A stretch of 64,000 nt of DNA from Macrotis lagotis. Its lineage: Eukaryota > Chordata > Mammalia > Peramelemorphia > Peramelidae. A program made the translations under genes and the position numbers. The stretch lies in the NCBI RefSeq assembly GCF_037893015.1, contig NC_133663.1:144179771-144243770 (forward strand), in the 5' to 3' direction. Under the pieces are notes generated by a model. It was given only the letters and a program-made list of their open reading frames with translations, was not told the origin of the DNA and searched no databases. This document shows, one piece after another, positions 20,225-31,993 of this stretch. Positions within the stretch are counted from its first letter, which is position 1, and every line of letters begins with the position of its first letter.

Positions 20225-21335
20225 AATATGCAAAAGGGAACAGAGACAAGATGAAAGAGAATTTCCCTTGAACTCTCCCCAAAACCCATCCTTTAAAGTA
20301 TGCCATAAAACAATTCATGGAAAAGCAGAACCCACAAAAGTATGGAATGAAATAATTTTCCAGTCAAAGAAAACTTAGAGAGTCTACAGAAAAGTTCTCT
20401 CACTTGGATGGGAGTGAAGTACTGTCCAGCTCAGGTCATGACAGCACAGACCAGGCCTCAGCAAGCCAGGTGCAGGTCTTAGGTGTCGATGAATCATGAA
20501 CAGAAGCAGTTGTTTCTAGAACTCTCAGTACACAGATGGTAAAGAGATCAAATAACTTGTCAGAAAGAGATTACAGGGGTGCATTTGCTACCCTTGGATT
20601 CTGGCAGCATCAGGCAGGATTCTGCTGGATCTGGGTTGAGGTTTTTGAATGGCAATCACTGGGAAAAGAGCACAAGAGATCTTCTTGCAGAGTGGAGCAG
20701 GGACCCTCATTCCAGTTTATTCCAAGGCAGAAAAAAGTACTTGTGGTGACTCACAGATCACAGTCCAGTCCAGAAGAGTGATAAATATCTTTTCTCTTAG
20801 ATCAAGCTACTTGGAAGAACTGAAAGATCCTAGAAGTTTCTCTGAAAACAGCTGCACAAGACTCCTGAAACTTGGAACAATGCACCCTCTACACTGGAAG
20901 CAGAAACTTACTTCAACAAAGAATTAAAAGTCAAGAAATATGCTGAGAGAAAAATGTACTGGGAGAAAGGGAGAGGGAGAATGGGTTAAATGATCTTATG
21001 TAGAAGAACCAAGAAAAAGTTTGTATGGTTTATGGTAAGAGGGGAGAGATGAAGGGGATCTTAAGCTTCTCAGAATTGGTTCCAAAAGGTAATAACATCA
21101 ATTAGGTATAGAAATCTATATTTACCCTACAGTAAAGTATTAGAGGAAGGGGATAAGAGAAGAAAGGATAATAGAAGGGAGGTCAGACTTGGAAAGGAGA
21201 TCCTTTTAATTTGGGACAGGATGAACAGAGAGAGAGAATAGAATAAAAGAGGTGGGGGGAAAAGGATGGAGAGAAATACAATTAGCAAATGCAACTGAAA
21301 AAAGGTGAAGTGAGTGTCTCTGATAATGAAACTTA
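20225..21335 (+). mobile_element. Internally deleted L1/HAL1: 5' UTR joined to 3' region
   Basis: Starts at a decayed 'gagacaagatgaaagagaatttccc', the marsupial L1 leader with AAGATG, and continues with 'aaacaattcatggaaaagcagaacccacaaaa' (20308-20340), 'gaccaggcctcagcaagccag' (20450) and 'cactggaagcagaaacttacttcaacaaag' (20893-20925). At about 20950, just before ORF1 should start, it jumps to the purine-rich HAL1-like 3' region ('ggagaatgggttaaatgatcttatgtagaag', 'gtatagaaatctatatttaccctacag'). The missing middle is ORF1. The frames 20536-20927 are leader sequence, not a gene. Confidence 0.65.
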
Positions 21336-22340
21336 TAGAGATCTGAGTCAAATTTATAAAAATAAGTACCATTTCTCAAATGATAAATGATCAAAAGATA
21401 AGACCAGTTTTCAAATGAAATAAAGTTAACTACAGCCACATGAAAAAAATATTTGGACTCATTATTGATTGATTGAAGAAAAGCAAATTAAAACAGTTTT
21501 GAGGTACTAAGTCTATTAGATTTGCTAAAAGAAGAAATGAAAATAATATTTTGGAGGGAAAGTGAGTAAAGTGAGACACTGATTCATTATTGATAGATCT
21601 GTGAACTGATTCAGCAGCTCTTCAGTAAAAATTAGAACTATGCCCAAAAGGCTATAAAGTCATGCATGCCCTTTAACCTAGTAATACCACTACTAGGTCT
21701 GTATCTCAAAGGAGATAACAAAAGAAAAAAAGCAAAAGAAAAGGACATATATTTAAATATATATGGCAGTTCTTTTCTAGTAGCAAAGCATTAGTAATTG
21801 AGAGATGCCCATCAATTAACAAAAAAGAACAAATTATGGTTTGTGATTATGAAGAGCAGGATGCTCTCAGAAAAACCTAGAAAGACACCTGAAATGATGC
21901 AAAGTGAAATGTACTATGTAGAAAGTAATAGGAATATTCTAAGATGATCACCTGTGAATGACTTCACTATTCTCAGCAATACAATGATCCAAGAAAATTC
22001 TGAAGGATTTACGAAAAATCCTAGGCATCTCTAGATAAAGAACTGACAACATCTGAATACAGATTATTCTGTATTGAAGCATACTTATTTTTAACTTCCT
22101 TTATTTTTCTAGAAGTTATTTTTGATCTATGTCTTTTTTTCCCATAGAATGACCAATACTGAAATGTTTTACAAGACTACATGTATATTTCCTATATCAA
22201 ATTGTATACTTTTCAATGTGAGGAAGAAGGAAGAGAAAAAACTTGGAATTCATGGTTTTAAAAATTAATGTTAAAATTATTTTCCATATAACTGGGGAAA
22301 TAAAACATAAGAGAGAAGAAGAAATAAAATTTTAAGGGAA
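21336..22340 (+). mobile_element. L1 ORF2 C-terminus and 3' UTR fragment
   Basis: Begins 'gatctgagtcaaatttataaaaataag'. It passes through the 'aaatgatcaaaagat...agttttcaaatgaa' region, the 'ggaaagtgagtaaagtgagac', 'gaactatgcccaaaaggctataaa' and 'ccactactaggtctgtatctcaaa' blocks (21555-21720), 'gatgcccatcaatta' (21805) and 'gcaatacaatgatccaagaaaattc' (21977), and ends in the 'taactggggaaataaaacata' type terminus (22288-22310). This is the C-terminal part of L1 ORF2 plus its 3' UTR, with many stops. It follows the deleted HAL1-like element without a visible boundary. Confidence 0.8.
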
Positions 22341-22344
22341 AAAA

Positions 22345-23235
22345 CACAAATGGTAATGTTAAAATTAAAATGTTTATTTCCTAAATGCTTATTTCACAGT
22401 TTCCAGCCTTTGAATTTTAGTGGTCTGAGAAGCAATGGTACAAAATAGTATTGACTAGTCCTACATCTCAAAATATCTCTTTATCTGATATTAGACTGCA
22501 ACTATACATCTCTAATTTATCCCTCAAATCTTTCTTTACTATATTCTTCCCAAATGAATTTAATAAAAGAAAGAAGAAACTTATTAATGTAGTTGATAAA
22601 GCATATGGAAATGGTAATTCTTCATCTCACCTTAATAAGGTCATAGAATCATAGTTTTAAAGAGTCAGATCTAGAAGATATTTTAGAGATCATCTAGTCC
22701 TATGCTTTCATTACATAAAAGGTCACACTTCTCAAGCCCTTGCAGTTTGGCTTATAACTACCAAAATCAATGGAAACGTCTCTGACAACTCAAATGATTA
22801 CTTTAGTAATTAAGTTGGGCCTTTTCTTAGGCATTATTTCTGACATATTATAGAACACCATTGCTTCTTAAATATTTTTTCCTTCCTTATTTGTTGACAA
22901 TCATTTAATGGTTCTCAAACTAACTCCTTATGTGCCCCTCAGCTTTTTCTTCAGAACTTTCATTCAATTCCTCTATGTTTTCTCAGTGTATGTTTGCTCT
23001 AGAATTCTGCCTTTAATTCTTTATTCACTCTTTCCATGTACAGAGCTACAATAGGTTCAGTTTTTCAATTTAGTGTTTTGGTCATCTGAAAGTGCTTCAT
23101 ATAAATTGTTTCATTTGATCTTCACATGAACTATTTAACTTAGATAATATGATTATACCTATTTTACAAATGGTGTCATTGAGGGAAATAAAATAAAATA
23201 AACATAAAACCAAGCAAATGCATCAAAACTCTGCT
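22345..23235 (+). mobile_element. Mostly unassigned, with two MIR-like remnants
   Basis: 22645-22735 has 'cagatctagaagatattttagagatcatctagtcc', the 'gagctggaagggaccttagaggtcatctagtcc' segment of an ancient SINE. 23080-23180 has 'agtgcttcatataaattgtttcatttgatcttcacatgaac...ttttacaaatg', the MIR-like core. The rest shows nothing I recognise. Confidence 0.5.
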
Positions 23236-23239
23236 TATC

Positions 23240-23720
23240 ATACAAATGTCGCTCCAAATTTCAAATTCTACCTTAAATTCACCAACTGTCTATTAGGAAT
23301 CTCCCAAAGATGCTTGAAACTCAACAAATCTATCAACATTTTATCAATTTTATTTTTCAACCAAATCAACCATTCCCTCTAATTTTCTTATTTTTATTGT
23401 CAGCCCCTATCTTTCCACTGCTGTGAATTTGAGACTTTGGAATGGTATTTACATTTTTTTTTCTTCATCCTCATCCTCTCCACTTAATAAATTGGTAAGT
23501 TAATCCAGCCCTTTTCTCCAATACATAACACATTGATAACTATCTCAGCTATCAAAACTTCCACACCATGTAGATTAGGGGCATGGCACCCATCTAGAGT
23601 AAAATTTTTGATTCTCCCTTCATATCAGAATATAAATCTGGATTTTTTTTCCTTTTTTTCTTCTATAGGCTGCTTATAGTAGCATATTATAAAATTTGAA
23701 TTGATAGCATATAATATTAT

Positions 23721-23752
<32 letters not shown>

Positions 23753-24560
23753 TATGCATTTCTGAATTTCTAATTTTTTCTGTCATCTATAGACTTTCAC
23801 ATACCATCTGAAGCTTCTGTAAAAACTCCTCCCCCAAATTTCCATTTAATTTTTTATGCTGACCTAAGATATAATGAAGCCATGATAGTAGTTTCTACCA
23901 AGTGCAAAGGATGAATGTATTCTAATTGAGGTGCACATCACCTCTTAAGTGAAATATGGCATTAGCCTCTTGACAATCATTCTAAGTTCCAGTTATATTT
24001 CTTCTCTATTCTATCCTAGTTGCCTAGATAAAGTCTCTAGGGCCCAAGTCTAGCCATATTTATTCCCAATTTTGCATTCTTCAGTGCCAACTTACTTCTA
24101 GAATAAAATAAAATTTCTCTGGGATAAAAAGCCCTTCTCAGCCTTGTTCCAATCTAGTTTTGTAATTATTTAATGGTACTCCTCCAAATATTCTGTAAAT
24201 TTTATCCAAGCTAGCTCAAGTCTTCCCTACTGTTTATGGGTTTAGGCATCCCATTGTTCCTGAAATTAACACTGAATATCATCATCATCATCATCATCAC
24301 ATCTGTTTCTTAGCATTCCTGGTTGAATTCATATATTGTTCAGATCAGGTTTTGATCAACTGCTTGAAGTTTTTTTCCTATCTCATCAGTTGTTAGTCCT
24401 TTTCCCTGGATTAAATTACTCTGTGTTCAATCAGAGAAGTAGATGATGGATTCTTTCTCATTTCTAACCTTACAGTAGAATGCTAACACCTTAAGGTCAG
24501 GGCCTGTTTTTTAAGGATATAAGAATGTCAACCATTCTGTCTTCAATAAATGGCCTATTC
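23240..24560 (+). mobile_element. Ancient L2/CR1-type LINE fragment
   Basis: Three blocks occur in L2-like order. The first is 'ctcccaaagatgcttgaaactcaacaaatc' (23301-23330), matching the L2/L3 'caaaagacttgaaactcaacatgtcc' region. The second is 'ataaaataaaatttctctgggataaaaagcccttctcagccttgttccaatc' (24103-24155), matching 'aaatacaaactcctct...aaagcccttcacaacctggc'. The third is the terminal 'aatgctaacaccttaaggtcagggcctgttttt' (24479-24512). It is heavily decayed with no open frame. A (CA)(TA) run (23721-23752) and an (ATC)n run (24277-24299) lie inside. Confidence 0.6.
23721..23752. repeat. (CA)n(TA)n microsatellite
   Basis: Six CA units run directly into about ten TA units. Confidence 0.9.
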
Positions 24561-24566
24561 AACTAT

Positions 24567-24951
24567 TTTGTTTTAATATTTATTTAGTATGTTATTATTC
24601 ACAATTACATGAAAAAATAATTTTAACATTATTTGTTTGTACAGTTCTAAATCCTTCCTCTTCTTCCCTTTTCTCCAACAAATTAAGAAGAGCAATTTGA
24701 CATAGGTTCTACATGTGAAGACATGCAAAACATTTCTATACTGACAATGTTGTGTAAGAAAAGATAGACAAAAAACAATCACAAAACAAAATATAAACAA
24801 AACCCACCAAAAAAAATAAGTTAAAAACAAATTTTGTTCTATATTAAGACTCCATCAGTTATTTCTCTGAATAGAAATAACATTTTTCAACTTCAGAATG
24901 GACTTAGATTATTGTATTACCAAGAATAACTGTTTTTCACCATTAATCATC

Positions 24952-24993
<42 letters not shown>

Positions 24994-25460
24994 GCCCAAT
25001 GTCCTGGTTCTGCTCATTTCTGTTTGCATAGCTTCACATATATTTTTCCTAGTTTTTCTGAGAGCATCATTTTTGTCATTTCCTAAGGTACAATAATATT
25101 CTATCACAATTTTATGCCACTACTTGGTTAGCCATCCCCCAAATGATGTGCATCTTGTCCATTTCCAATTCTTTACCACCACAAAAAAAAATGAACTGTT
25201 AGAAAGATTTGTTTACATATATGTCATTTTCATTTTTCCTTTAAAAAAATCTCTATGGGAAGCAGACCCTCTTAGGTCAAAGGACATGATTTTATAGCTA
25301 TTTCCACATAGTTCTCTAGAACTGTTGAATTAGTTCACAGCTCCAGTGGATTAGTGTTTGAATTATTTCCACATTCCCTCCAATATTTGTTATTTTCTAT
25401 ATCATGCTGTTTTTATGTGAAATAATTTGCCTATTTTATGTCTTCTGTTCCTTTCTCTCA
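24567..25460 (-). mobile_element. Antisense L1 3' UTR and ORF2 end
   Basis: Reverse-complement L1: terminus 'cacaattacatgaaaaaataattttaacat' at 24600, 'cttctacatgtgaagacatgcaaaac' (24710), 'ggttctgctcatttctgtttgcatag' (25006), 'tattctatcacaattttatgccactact' (25090), 'ccccaaatgatgtgcatc' (25136), 'caaaggacatgattttatagcta' (25278). The order is that of the L1 3' UTR and last ORF2 codons. A (TTA)n microsatellite is embedded at 24953-24993. Confidence 0.75.
24953..24993. repeat. (TTA)n microsatellite
   Basis: About 13 perfect TTA units inside antisense L1. The Tyr-run frame across it is low-complexity. Confidence 0.95.
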
Positions 25461-25819
25461 GTATACTTCTCTTTCTTATTCTTTAATTTTATTTATTTTT
25501 CATGTCATTCCATCATATTCAATACATTCCAATACTGTCTGTCTACATATACTACTTTTAACTTGTCCTAATAATAATGACATACATAGGAGTTACAAAT
25601 ATATTCTTAAATAGATATATAAAATTTAACTCTTTATTAAATTTTAATGAAACCCTTACAATAATTATTTTCTGTTTACTGTTTTATAAATTTCTTGAAT
25701 CTTATATTTGAAAATGAAATTTTCTATTCATTTCTGCTCTTGTTATCAAGTATTTGTATAGTCTTCTTTTGCACTAAATAGCAATTTTTCCAATGAAAAA
25801 TGATAATCTTTTGTGTGGG

Positions 25820-26930
25820 GTAAGTGAGTCTTGGTTGTAATCCTAGATTCTTTACACTCTAGAATATCATATCCAAGTCTTCTGTATTAGCTATTAAATA
25901 TTCTTTTATCTTGACTATAGTTCCATATGTATTTGAATTTTATTTCTGACTGCTTTCAATATTTTCTTTTTGAACTGGGAACTATGAAATTTGGATAGAA
26001 TGTTCCTGAAAATTTTCATTTTAAGTTCTCTTTCAGGAGATAATCAATGGATTCTCTAAATTCCTATTTTACTCTTTGGAATTAGAACATCAGAGAAGTA
26101 TCCCTCAATAAATTGTTGGAAAAGGATGTCAAGGCCCCTTTTTGAACATGGATTTCAAGAAGTTTTAATTTTGAAGGAGTTATTTTCTTCAGCAAGCTTT
26201 TATATCTCCTTTTTCATTTTACAAACTCTCCTTTTTTAAAAGGTTCTTGAGAAGATTTGGGGGCATCTTTTACAATTTGCTCAATTCTCTTTTCTAAGGT
26301 ATTATTTCCTTCAATGTTTTGTACAAAAAGTTTTTGAAATTCATGCATCACTAATTTTTTTTCCATTTTTCCTTCTACCTGTCTTATTTGAATTTTTAAA
26401 TATTTTTTAAACTCTCCCCAAAATTCACTATTGCCACTGAGAAAATCTTCATGTTTTTTGTGAAGCTGTTTTCAGAGCTAGTTGTGAGTTTTGTAAATTG
26501 TCAATTTTTTTTACATGGCATAATCTAAGGGAAGGTCTGTTTTAATACTCTCCTGGCCAGCTTCTGATCTCTGATTCACCACAAGCACTGTTTTCTACCT
26601 TGGAATTGAGACCAGAGTTCCTTCTCCACTATGGGCACAATCTTTGGTATGCTAGTGTTCCTACATGTCCTGGAACTATAAATCTGAATCCAAAAATGAG
26701 CAATACAACAGTACTCCCAGTACTAGCAAAATGACCCCTGCAATCTGCTTCTGATCAATTGTCCTGCCTCCTTCCTTGAGAGCTTCAGAAATTGCTAGTA
26801 CAGAGTCATGCAGCCGCAGGGTCTGCTGCTATCTTGCTGGGCTTTACCTATATGGACTGTATTCCTATCTGACCCAGATGGAACAGAATTTTCCTGCCTA
26901 AGTTGACTTTGTTTCATCATCTTATCTTTT
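25820..26930 (-). mobile_element. Antisense L1 ORF1 and leader remnant
   Basis: Reverse-complement ORF1: 'ttctctttcaggagataatcaatggattctctaaattcc' (26026-26063), then 'tgttggaaaaggatgtcaaggcccctttttgaacatgg' (26115-26152). This corresponds to the marsupial L1 ORF1 RRM region '...SHDQ.KSLD.IFQ'. The coiled-coil region and the leader ('gaattgagaccagagttcc', 26604) lie rightward. It is probably the 5' part of the L1 whose 3' part is 24567-25460, with most of ORF2 deleted. Bases 25461-25819 between the two are unassigned. Confidence 0.55.
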
Positions 26931-26968
26931 TGTGGGGTTCTCCTTCTCCAGAATTAATTTTGCAGTCT

Positions 26969-26971
<3 letters not shown>

Positions 26972-27066
<95 letters not shown>

Positions 27067-27095
27067 AAGACCAAGACCAAGACCCAAGACCAAGG
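26972..27095. repeat. Compound microsatellite (CT)n-(TA)n-(CCAAGA)n
   Basis: Three different simple repeats abut without spacer: CT at 26972-27008, TA at 27009-27063, and a CCAAGA-like hexamer at 27065-27095. Both strands read as open frames only because of the repeats. Confidence 0.95.
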
Positions 27096-27099
27096 CCAC

Positions 27100-27945
27100 A
27101 TGTAATCAATGCAATGGCAACAGGATTTTAATCCTTCATATTCCAAAGCAAACAGAAACAGATTCCAGTGCTATACTTTAAGTGTCATGCCATAAGAGTA
27201 CATTTACTCTTGGATCACTGCACTGACATGGTCCATTGTTTCACAGAAATATTTTAAAGCATTTAATTGCAAATAATTTCAACTCAGTTTAAATCTGAAA
27301 TTTTCTGCATTGTTCCAATGAAAATCTCAAAGAGCATAAGGTTTTAGGATTTGATCTCTTTTCTAAACAAAGCTTCATATTTTGTGAGTTTTTTCTTTCA
27401 TTTTTATTTAGAGAACTCCAAATATTGCTATGAAAATCTGGGATACTCTTTCCAGCATACATTCTAGATATTATTGTTCTATTTCTCTATTTTTCCTATC
27501 AAAATGGAGGCAATAATTCAGCAAAGAAATTAACATTTTTCTCTTCTTTGTTATTCCATAATTTTCAATTTAAGTAATCTGCATTAAAAAAGAGCAAGTA
27601 AATTACCTTTAAGTTATTTCTACACTTCTGTTGATTTTTCCCATAAGAAAGAGTATTCAATGACTATGTAATCACTATTTTTCTCCAGCAGAAATTTCAT
27701 TTTCTAATTAATTTTTTTATATGACACATCCTTTCTTCACAGATGTTACTTTACCTTCAAAATATATATAAATATATCTGCTCCATACTTAACCAGAGAG
27801 CTCTTTCTAGGCTTTCTCTATAACTGAGCATATTTTATTAGGAAAAAATATTAATTTTTTTAGTTATAATTGGATAAATTTTCTGGAAAACAATGTGAAA
27901 TTTATAATTAACAACATACAGATTAGTATAATTCTTTATTGGTCT
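27100..27945. other. Unassigned AT-rich stretch
   Basis: No repeat or coding signal recognised. Confidence 0.4.
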
Positions 27946-27961
27946 TACTTATTCTCTTATT

Positions 27962-28109
27962 TTTTTGTTTTTGGGGTTTCTTTTGAAAGCCAATGGGGTT
28001 AATTGATTTACCACAACAAGGTAATTATTAAGTTGTCTGAGTCTGAATTTGAACTCAGACCCTCCTAACTCCAGGGCTGGTGCTCTATACAATATGCCAT
28101 CTAGCTGTT
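27962..28109 (-). mobile_element. Antisense SINE (older)
   Basis: T-rich left end, 'ccacaacaaggtaattattaag', 'gaactcagaccctcctaactccagggctggtgctctat' and 'catctagctgttcc'. Flanks CTTATTCTCTTATTT and CTCATTCTCTTTATTT are probably the aged duplication. Confidence 0.85.
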
Positions 28110-28126
28110 CCTCATTCTCTTTATTT

Positions 28127-28865
28127 CCCAGCATTTCAGACAACAACATTGATCTATCATGCACAGATCAATACATTGCTTTATAATTTCCACTTTTAAC
28201 TTTTGGGAGGAAAATAGCCATTTAAATCTGTGGGATCAAGAGCAATTTAAACTCTTCCTAATTCTCAGTGTATAAAGAAATGAACTAATGTAACATATGT
28301 CATTTTATTTTCTAATGTGACCCTGAAGTTGAAGAATACTTATTGACACCATAATCAATTTGAATATATTTGTGACAAAATGCATTTCTATCTCATGTAC
28401 TCATCTACCATCCTTGACCAAACTTCTAAGTGGATCAGTAGCTTCTAATTTTATGTGAGTCTTGACATTTGAAATTTATCCAACTAATAAAGCATCTATA
28501 AATGGAAGAAATAGAAATAAAACCAATACAGAAAAAGTTTCAATATCCATTTTCAAAGGAATAGACTACTACAGGATTTGTTTTTCTAGATAATTCAGTC
28601 AAAAGTTTCTTTAACCTCAATTAGTCTAAATGCTCTGAAATGGAAGAAATAGAGTACATTCTTATCAGCCTTAGTGTAATCTGAATAGCAAGTCATCTTT
28701 GCATAATTCATGAGTTAGGAACATGTCAATGTTCTGCTCACACACAATCTTGGTTTTAACAAAGCTATTGGCACTGAGTTTACAAAAAAACAAAAAAAAA
28801 TTGACAGGGATATTCACTCATATTTTCTTCATACCTAGATCATTTGCCTAACCATTTTATTCCAA
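28127..28865. other. Unassigned AT-rich stretch
   Basis: No repeat or coding signal recognised. Confidence 0.4.
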
Positions 28866-29293
28866 TTGATATTTTATTTTATTTTCTAATTTCAATTATG
28901 AAAGTATTTCTACATTCATCCACGTGCATGTGCATATTTTTAAGTTACATAATATCCTTTTATTATCCCTTCCCACACCCCTCCTCTCAGTGGTGAACAG
29001 TCAGATGAATATTGTACATAAACATTTGTGTTTAACAAGTTTATATATTACTCATTTTCAGTATGAGAAAGTATGATTAAGAAAAAAGAAAGAAAACCAT
29101 GAGATAAGAAAGAAATACATAAGAGAACTTTTCAAAAACTGAATGTAGTATTCATTCAGATTCTGAAGCATTTGTTTTGTTTTGTTTTTCTTTTGTTCTG
29201 AATGGGAATAGGATTGCCCATAGGGTTGTCTTAGCTCTCTGAATTATTGAGAGGATCTGCATCCATCAAGGTTGATCAACTCACATTGTTATT

Positions 29294-29448
29294 TTTTTCT
29301 TTAGGTTTTTGCAAGGCAAATGGGGTTAAGTGGCTTGCCCAAGGCCATACAGCTAGGTAATTATTAAGTGTTTGAGGCCAGATTTGAACTCAGGTACTCC
29401 TGACTCTAGGGCCAGTGCTCTGTCCACTGTGCCACCTAGCCACCCCCT
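29294..29448 (-). mobile_element. Antisense tRNA-derived SINE nested in L1
   Basis: Complete antisense SINE from 'tttaggtttttgcaaggcaaatgggg' to 'ccacctagccaccccc'. Flanks ACTCACATTGTTATT (29279-29293) and ACTCACACTATTATT (29449-29463) are the target duplication, two mismatches apart. Confidence 0.93.
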
Positions 29449-30087
29449 ACTCACACTATTATTGTTGATATGTAAAATGTTCTCTTAGTTTTGCTGACTT
29501 CACTCAGCATAAGCTCCTGTAATTCATTCAATGCTTCTCTAGAGTCCAGTCATGGTGTCTTAGCATTATGTAGCATTCATATACCATAACTTTTTCAGAC
29601 ATTTCCCAGTTGATGGCATCTTCTCAAATTCCAGGACTTTGCCACTACAAAAAGAGCTGTTATAAACATTTTGGAACATGTGGGACTTTTCACATGTTTT
29701 ACGAATTCTTCTGAATATAGACCTGATATTAGAATTGCTGGGTCAAAGGATATAATTAGTTTTATTGCTCTTTGGACATTGTTCATATCAGTCTCCAGAA
29801 GGATTGCATTAGTTCGTAACTTCACCAACAGTGCATTAATATCCCAATCCTCCCACAATCTCTCCAACACTGATCATTTTTCCCTTTTTATCATCTTAAC
29901 CACTCTGATAAGTGTGCAGTAATACTTCACAGTACCACCAATGGCTGTTTTAATTTGCTTTTTTCTAATCAATGTGGATTTGGAGCATTTTTTCATATGA
30001 TTATATATAACTTCAATTTCTTCATTTGAAAACTACTTGCTCATATCCTTTGACCTTATAAATTTTGTTCAATTCTTACTATTTATA

Positions 30088-30182
30088 TTTTAGAAATGAA
30101 ACCTTTATCAGAACCCCTAGCATTGAAAATGTTTTCCCAAATTTCTCAGCTAGGGGTTCTGATGAAAGTTTCATTTCTAAAA
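30088..30182. repeat. 34-bp near-perfect inverted repeat (hairpin)
   Basis: Left arm 30088-30121 and right arm 30149-30182 are reverse complements at 32 of 34 positions, with a 27-nt loop (30122-30148). The left arm is ordinary antisense L1. The sibling antisense L1 at 50605-50690 has 'tttccttctaattttggc' where this copy has the right arm, so the right arm replaced L1 sequence with an inverted copy of nearby DNA. It could fold as a pre-miRNA-sized stem-loop if transcribed, but no transcription is shown. Confidence 0.9.
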
Positions 30183-31465
30183 TTCTGGCAACATTGGTTT
30201 CATTAGGGCAATTTTTAAAAAATTAATACAGTGAAAATCATCCAATTAAAATATCCTATATTTCTTGCTTGGTCATAAATTTCTCCCCTTTCCATGGATC
30301 TGACGGATAGAATACTTATTAATCTATTTGATCTATGGTGTCACACTTTATGTCTAAATCCTATACCCATTTTGACTTTATTTTAGTAGAGGATGTGAAA
30401 TGTGGGTCTATGCCTAATTTTTACCATTTTCCAATTTTCTCAATAATTTTTGTCAAATAGTGAGTTCCTCTCTCAGAAGCTAATGTCTTTGGGTTTGTCA
30501 AATAGTGGACTACTATAGTCATTTATTACTGTTTCTTTTGAACCTATCCTAATCCATCAATATATTGTGCTATTTCTTAACCAGTACCAGGCAGTTTTAA
30601 AGACTGTTGAATTATAGTATAGTTTTAGATTCAGTACAATTAGGTCACCTTCCTTCACATTTTTTCATCAATTTCCTTGATATTCTTGACATTTTGTTGT
30701 TCCAAATGAATTTTGTTATTATCTTTTCTAGCTTGATAAAACAATTAATTAATTAAATAATTAAAATAATTTTGGTAGTTTGATTGGTATGGCACTGAAT
30801 AAGTAATGTAGATAGAATTGTCATTTTTAAAACTATATTAACTTTACCAAACCAGGAACAATATAATTTTCCAATTGTTTAGATCTGATTTTATTTGTAT
30901 GAGAATTGCTTTGTAATTGTGTTCATATAGTTTCTGGTTTTGCCTTGGAGATAGAGTCCCAAGTATTTAATGTTGTTGACAGTTACTTGAAATGGAATTT
31001 CTCTTTCTATCTCTTGCTGTTGGGTTTTGTTGTTTATGTATAGAAACACTGATGATTTATGTGGGTTTATTTTATATCCTGCTACTCTCATGAATTTGTT
31101 AGTTGTTTCAAATAGTTTTTTAGATTATTTTCTTGAGTTCTCTAAGTATACCATCATATCATCTGCAATTATGAACACTTGGCTTCCTCGCTGCCAATTC
31201 TGATTCCATTAATTTTTTTTTCTTCTCTTATAGCTAAAGCTAGCATTTCTAATACTACATTGAATAATAATGGTGACAATGGACATCCTTGTTTCTCCCC
31301 AGTCTTATTGAAATGATCCTAGTTTATCTCCATTACATATAATATTTGTTGAAGGATTCAGATAGATACTGCTTATTATTTTAAGGAAAACTCCAATTAT
31401 TCCTACACTTTCTGGTGTTTTTAAAAGAACAGATATTGTGTTTTGTCATAGACATTTTCAGCATG

Positions 31466-31470
<5 letters not shown>

Positions 31471-31503
<33 letters not shown>
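31471..31503. repeat. (CA)n microsatellite
   Basis: About 16 CA units between the L1 remnant and an antisense SINE piece. Confidence 0.95.
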
Positions 31504-31504
<1 letters not shown>

Positions 31505-31582
31505 GTTAACTTCATATTTGAACTTAGGTATTCCTGACTCCCGACCTGGTACTTCATCTACTGTACCACCTAACTATCATTT
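31505..31582 (-). mobile_element. Truncated antisense SINE
   Basis: 'tttgaacttaggtattcctgactcccgacctggtacttcatctactgtaccacctaacta' is the head half of a SINE in reverse. The tail half is missing and a (CA)n run stands in its place. Confidence 0.75.
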
Positions 31583-31711
31583 TAAAACTATAGATTCATT
31601 TAAAAATATCATTTCACATTTTTTAACAGTTTTTTTCAGCCAACATTAATGATGAGACAAACAGTTTCATTTTGGAACTTGTGAACCTTTTTGACATTAA
31701 AAAGGGAGCCT

Positions 31712-31862
31712 GGTCCGGCTAGGTGGCACAATGGATAAAGCACCAGCCCTGGAGTCAGGAGTAACCTGGGTTCAAATCCAGTCTCAAACACTTAATAATT
31801 ACCTAGCTGTGTGGACTTGGGCAAGCCACTTAACCCCATTTGCCTTGCAAAAATCTAAAAAC
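31712..31862 (+). mobile_element. tRNA-derived SINE with perfect duplication
   Basis: Complete SINE with GGGTTCAAATCC B-box region. The flank AAAAGGGAGCCT is identical on both sides (31700-31711 and 31863-31874), so it is recent. Confidence 0.95.
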
Positions 31863-31993
31863 AAAAGGGAGCCTCACTCAAAAACTTTGGGACCTATCAC
31901 TTAATATAATATATTGAGTTCAGAGAAAATTAGTGTTCCTTTCAGAAATAACTTTTGAGATAATTGAAGGGATTAGAATAGGAAGTGGTTGCT

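Larger units (their letters stand above)
28870..31470 (-). mobile_element. Large antisense L1: 3' UTR plus ORF2 reverse transcriptase part
   Basis: Reads on the minus strand from ORF2 RT (right) to the 3' end (left). RT pieces: '[13 protein letters not shown]'-like codons at 31128-31170 (the FADD catalytic box in decayed form) and a 66-codon stretch at 30891-31091 with GYKIN, FLYINN and IKYLGLYL, as in mammalian L1 ORF2. C-terminal ORF2 at 29600-29870 has FDPAI, GLYSEE, MFITALF and AKSWN, matching 'YDPAIPLLGIYP...MFIAALF..AKTWN'. The 3' end near 28900-28940 has 'cacgtgcatgtgcatattttt'. It is broken by frameshifts, stops and an antisense SINE (29294-29448). The hairpin at 30088-30182 lies inside. 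Confidence 0.85.

Noticed and set aside
20536-20927. Two overlapping frames of 81 and 92 codons, considered as a host gene
   Set aside because: The DNA matches the marsupial L1 leader region.
26903-27181. Frames with Ser-Leu, Tyr-Ile and Pro-Arg repeats on both strands
   Set aside because: Direct translation of the compound microsatellite.
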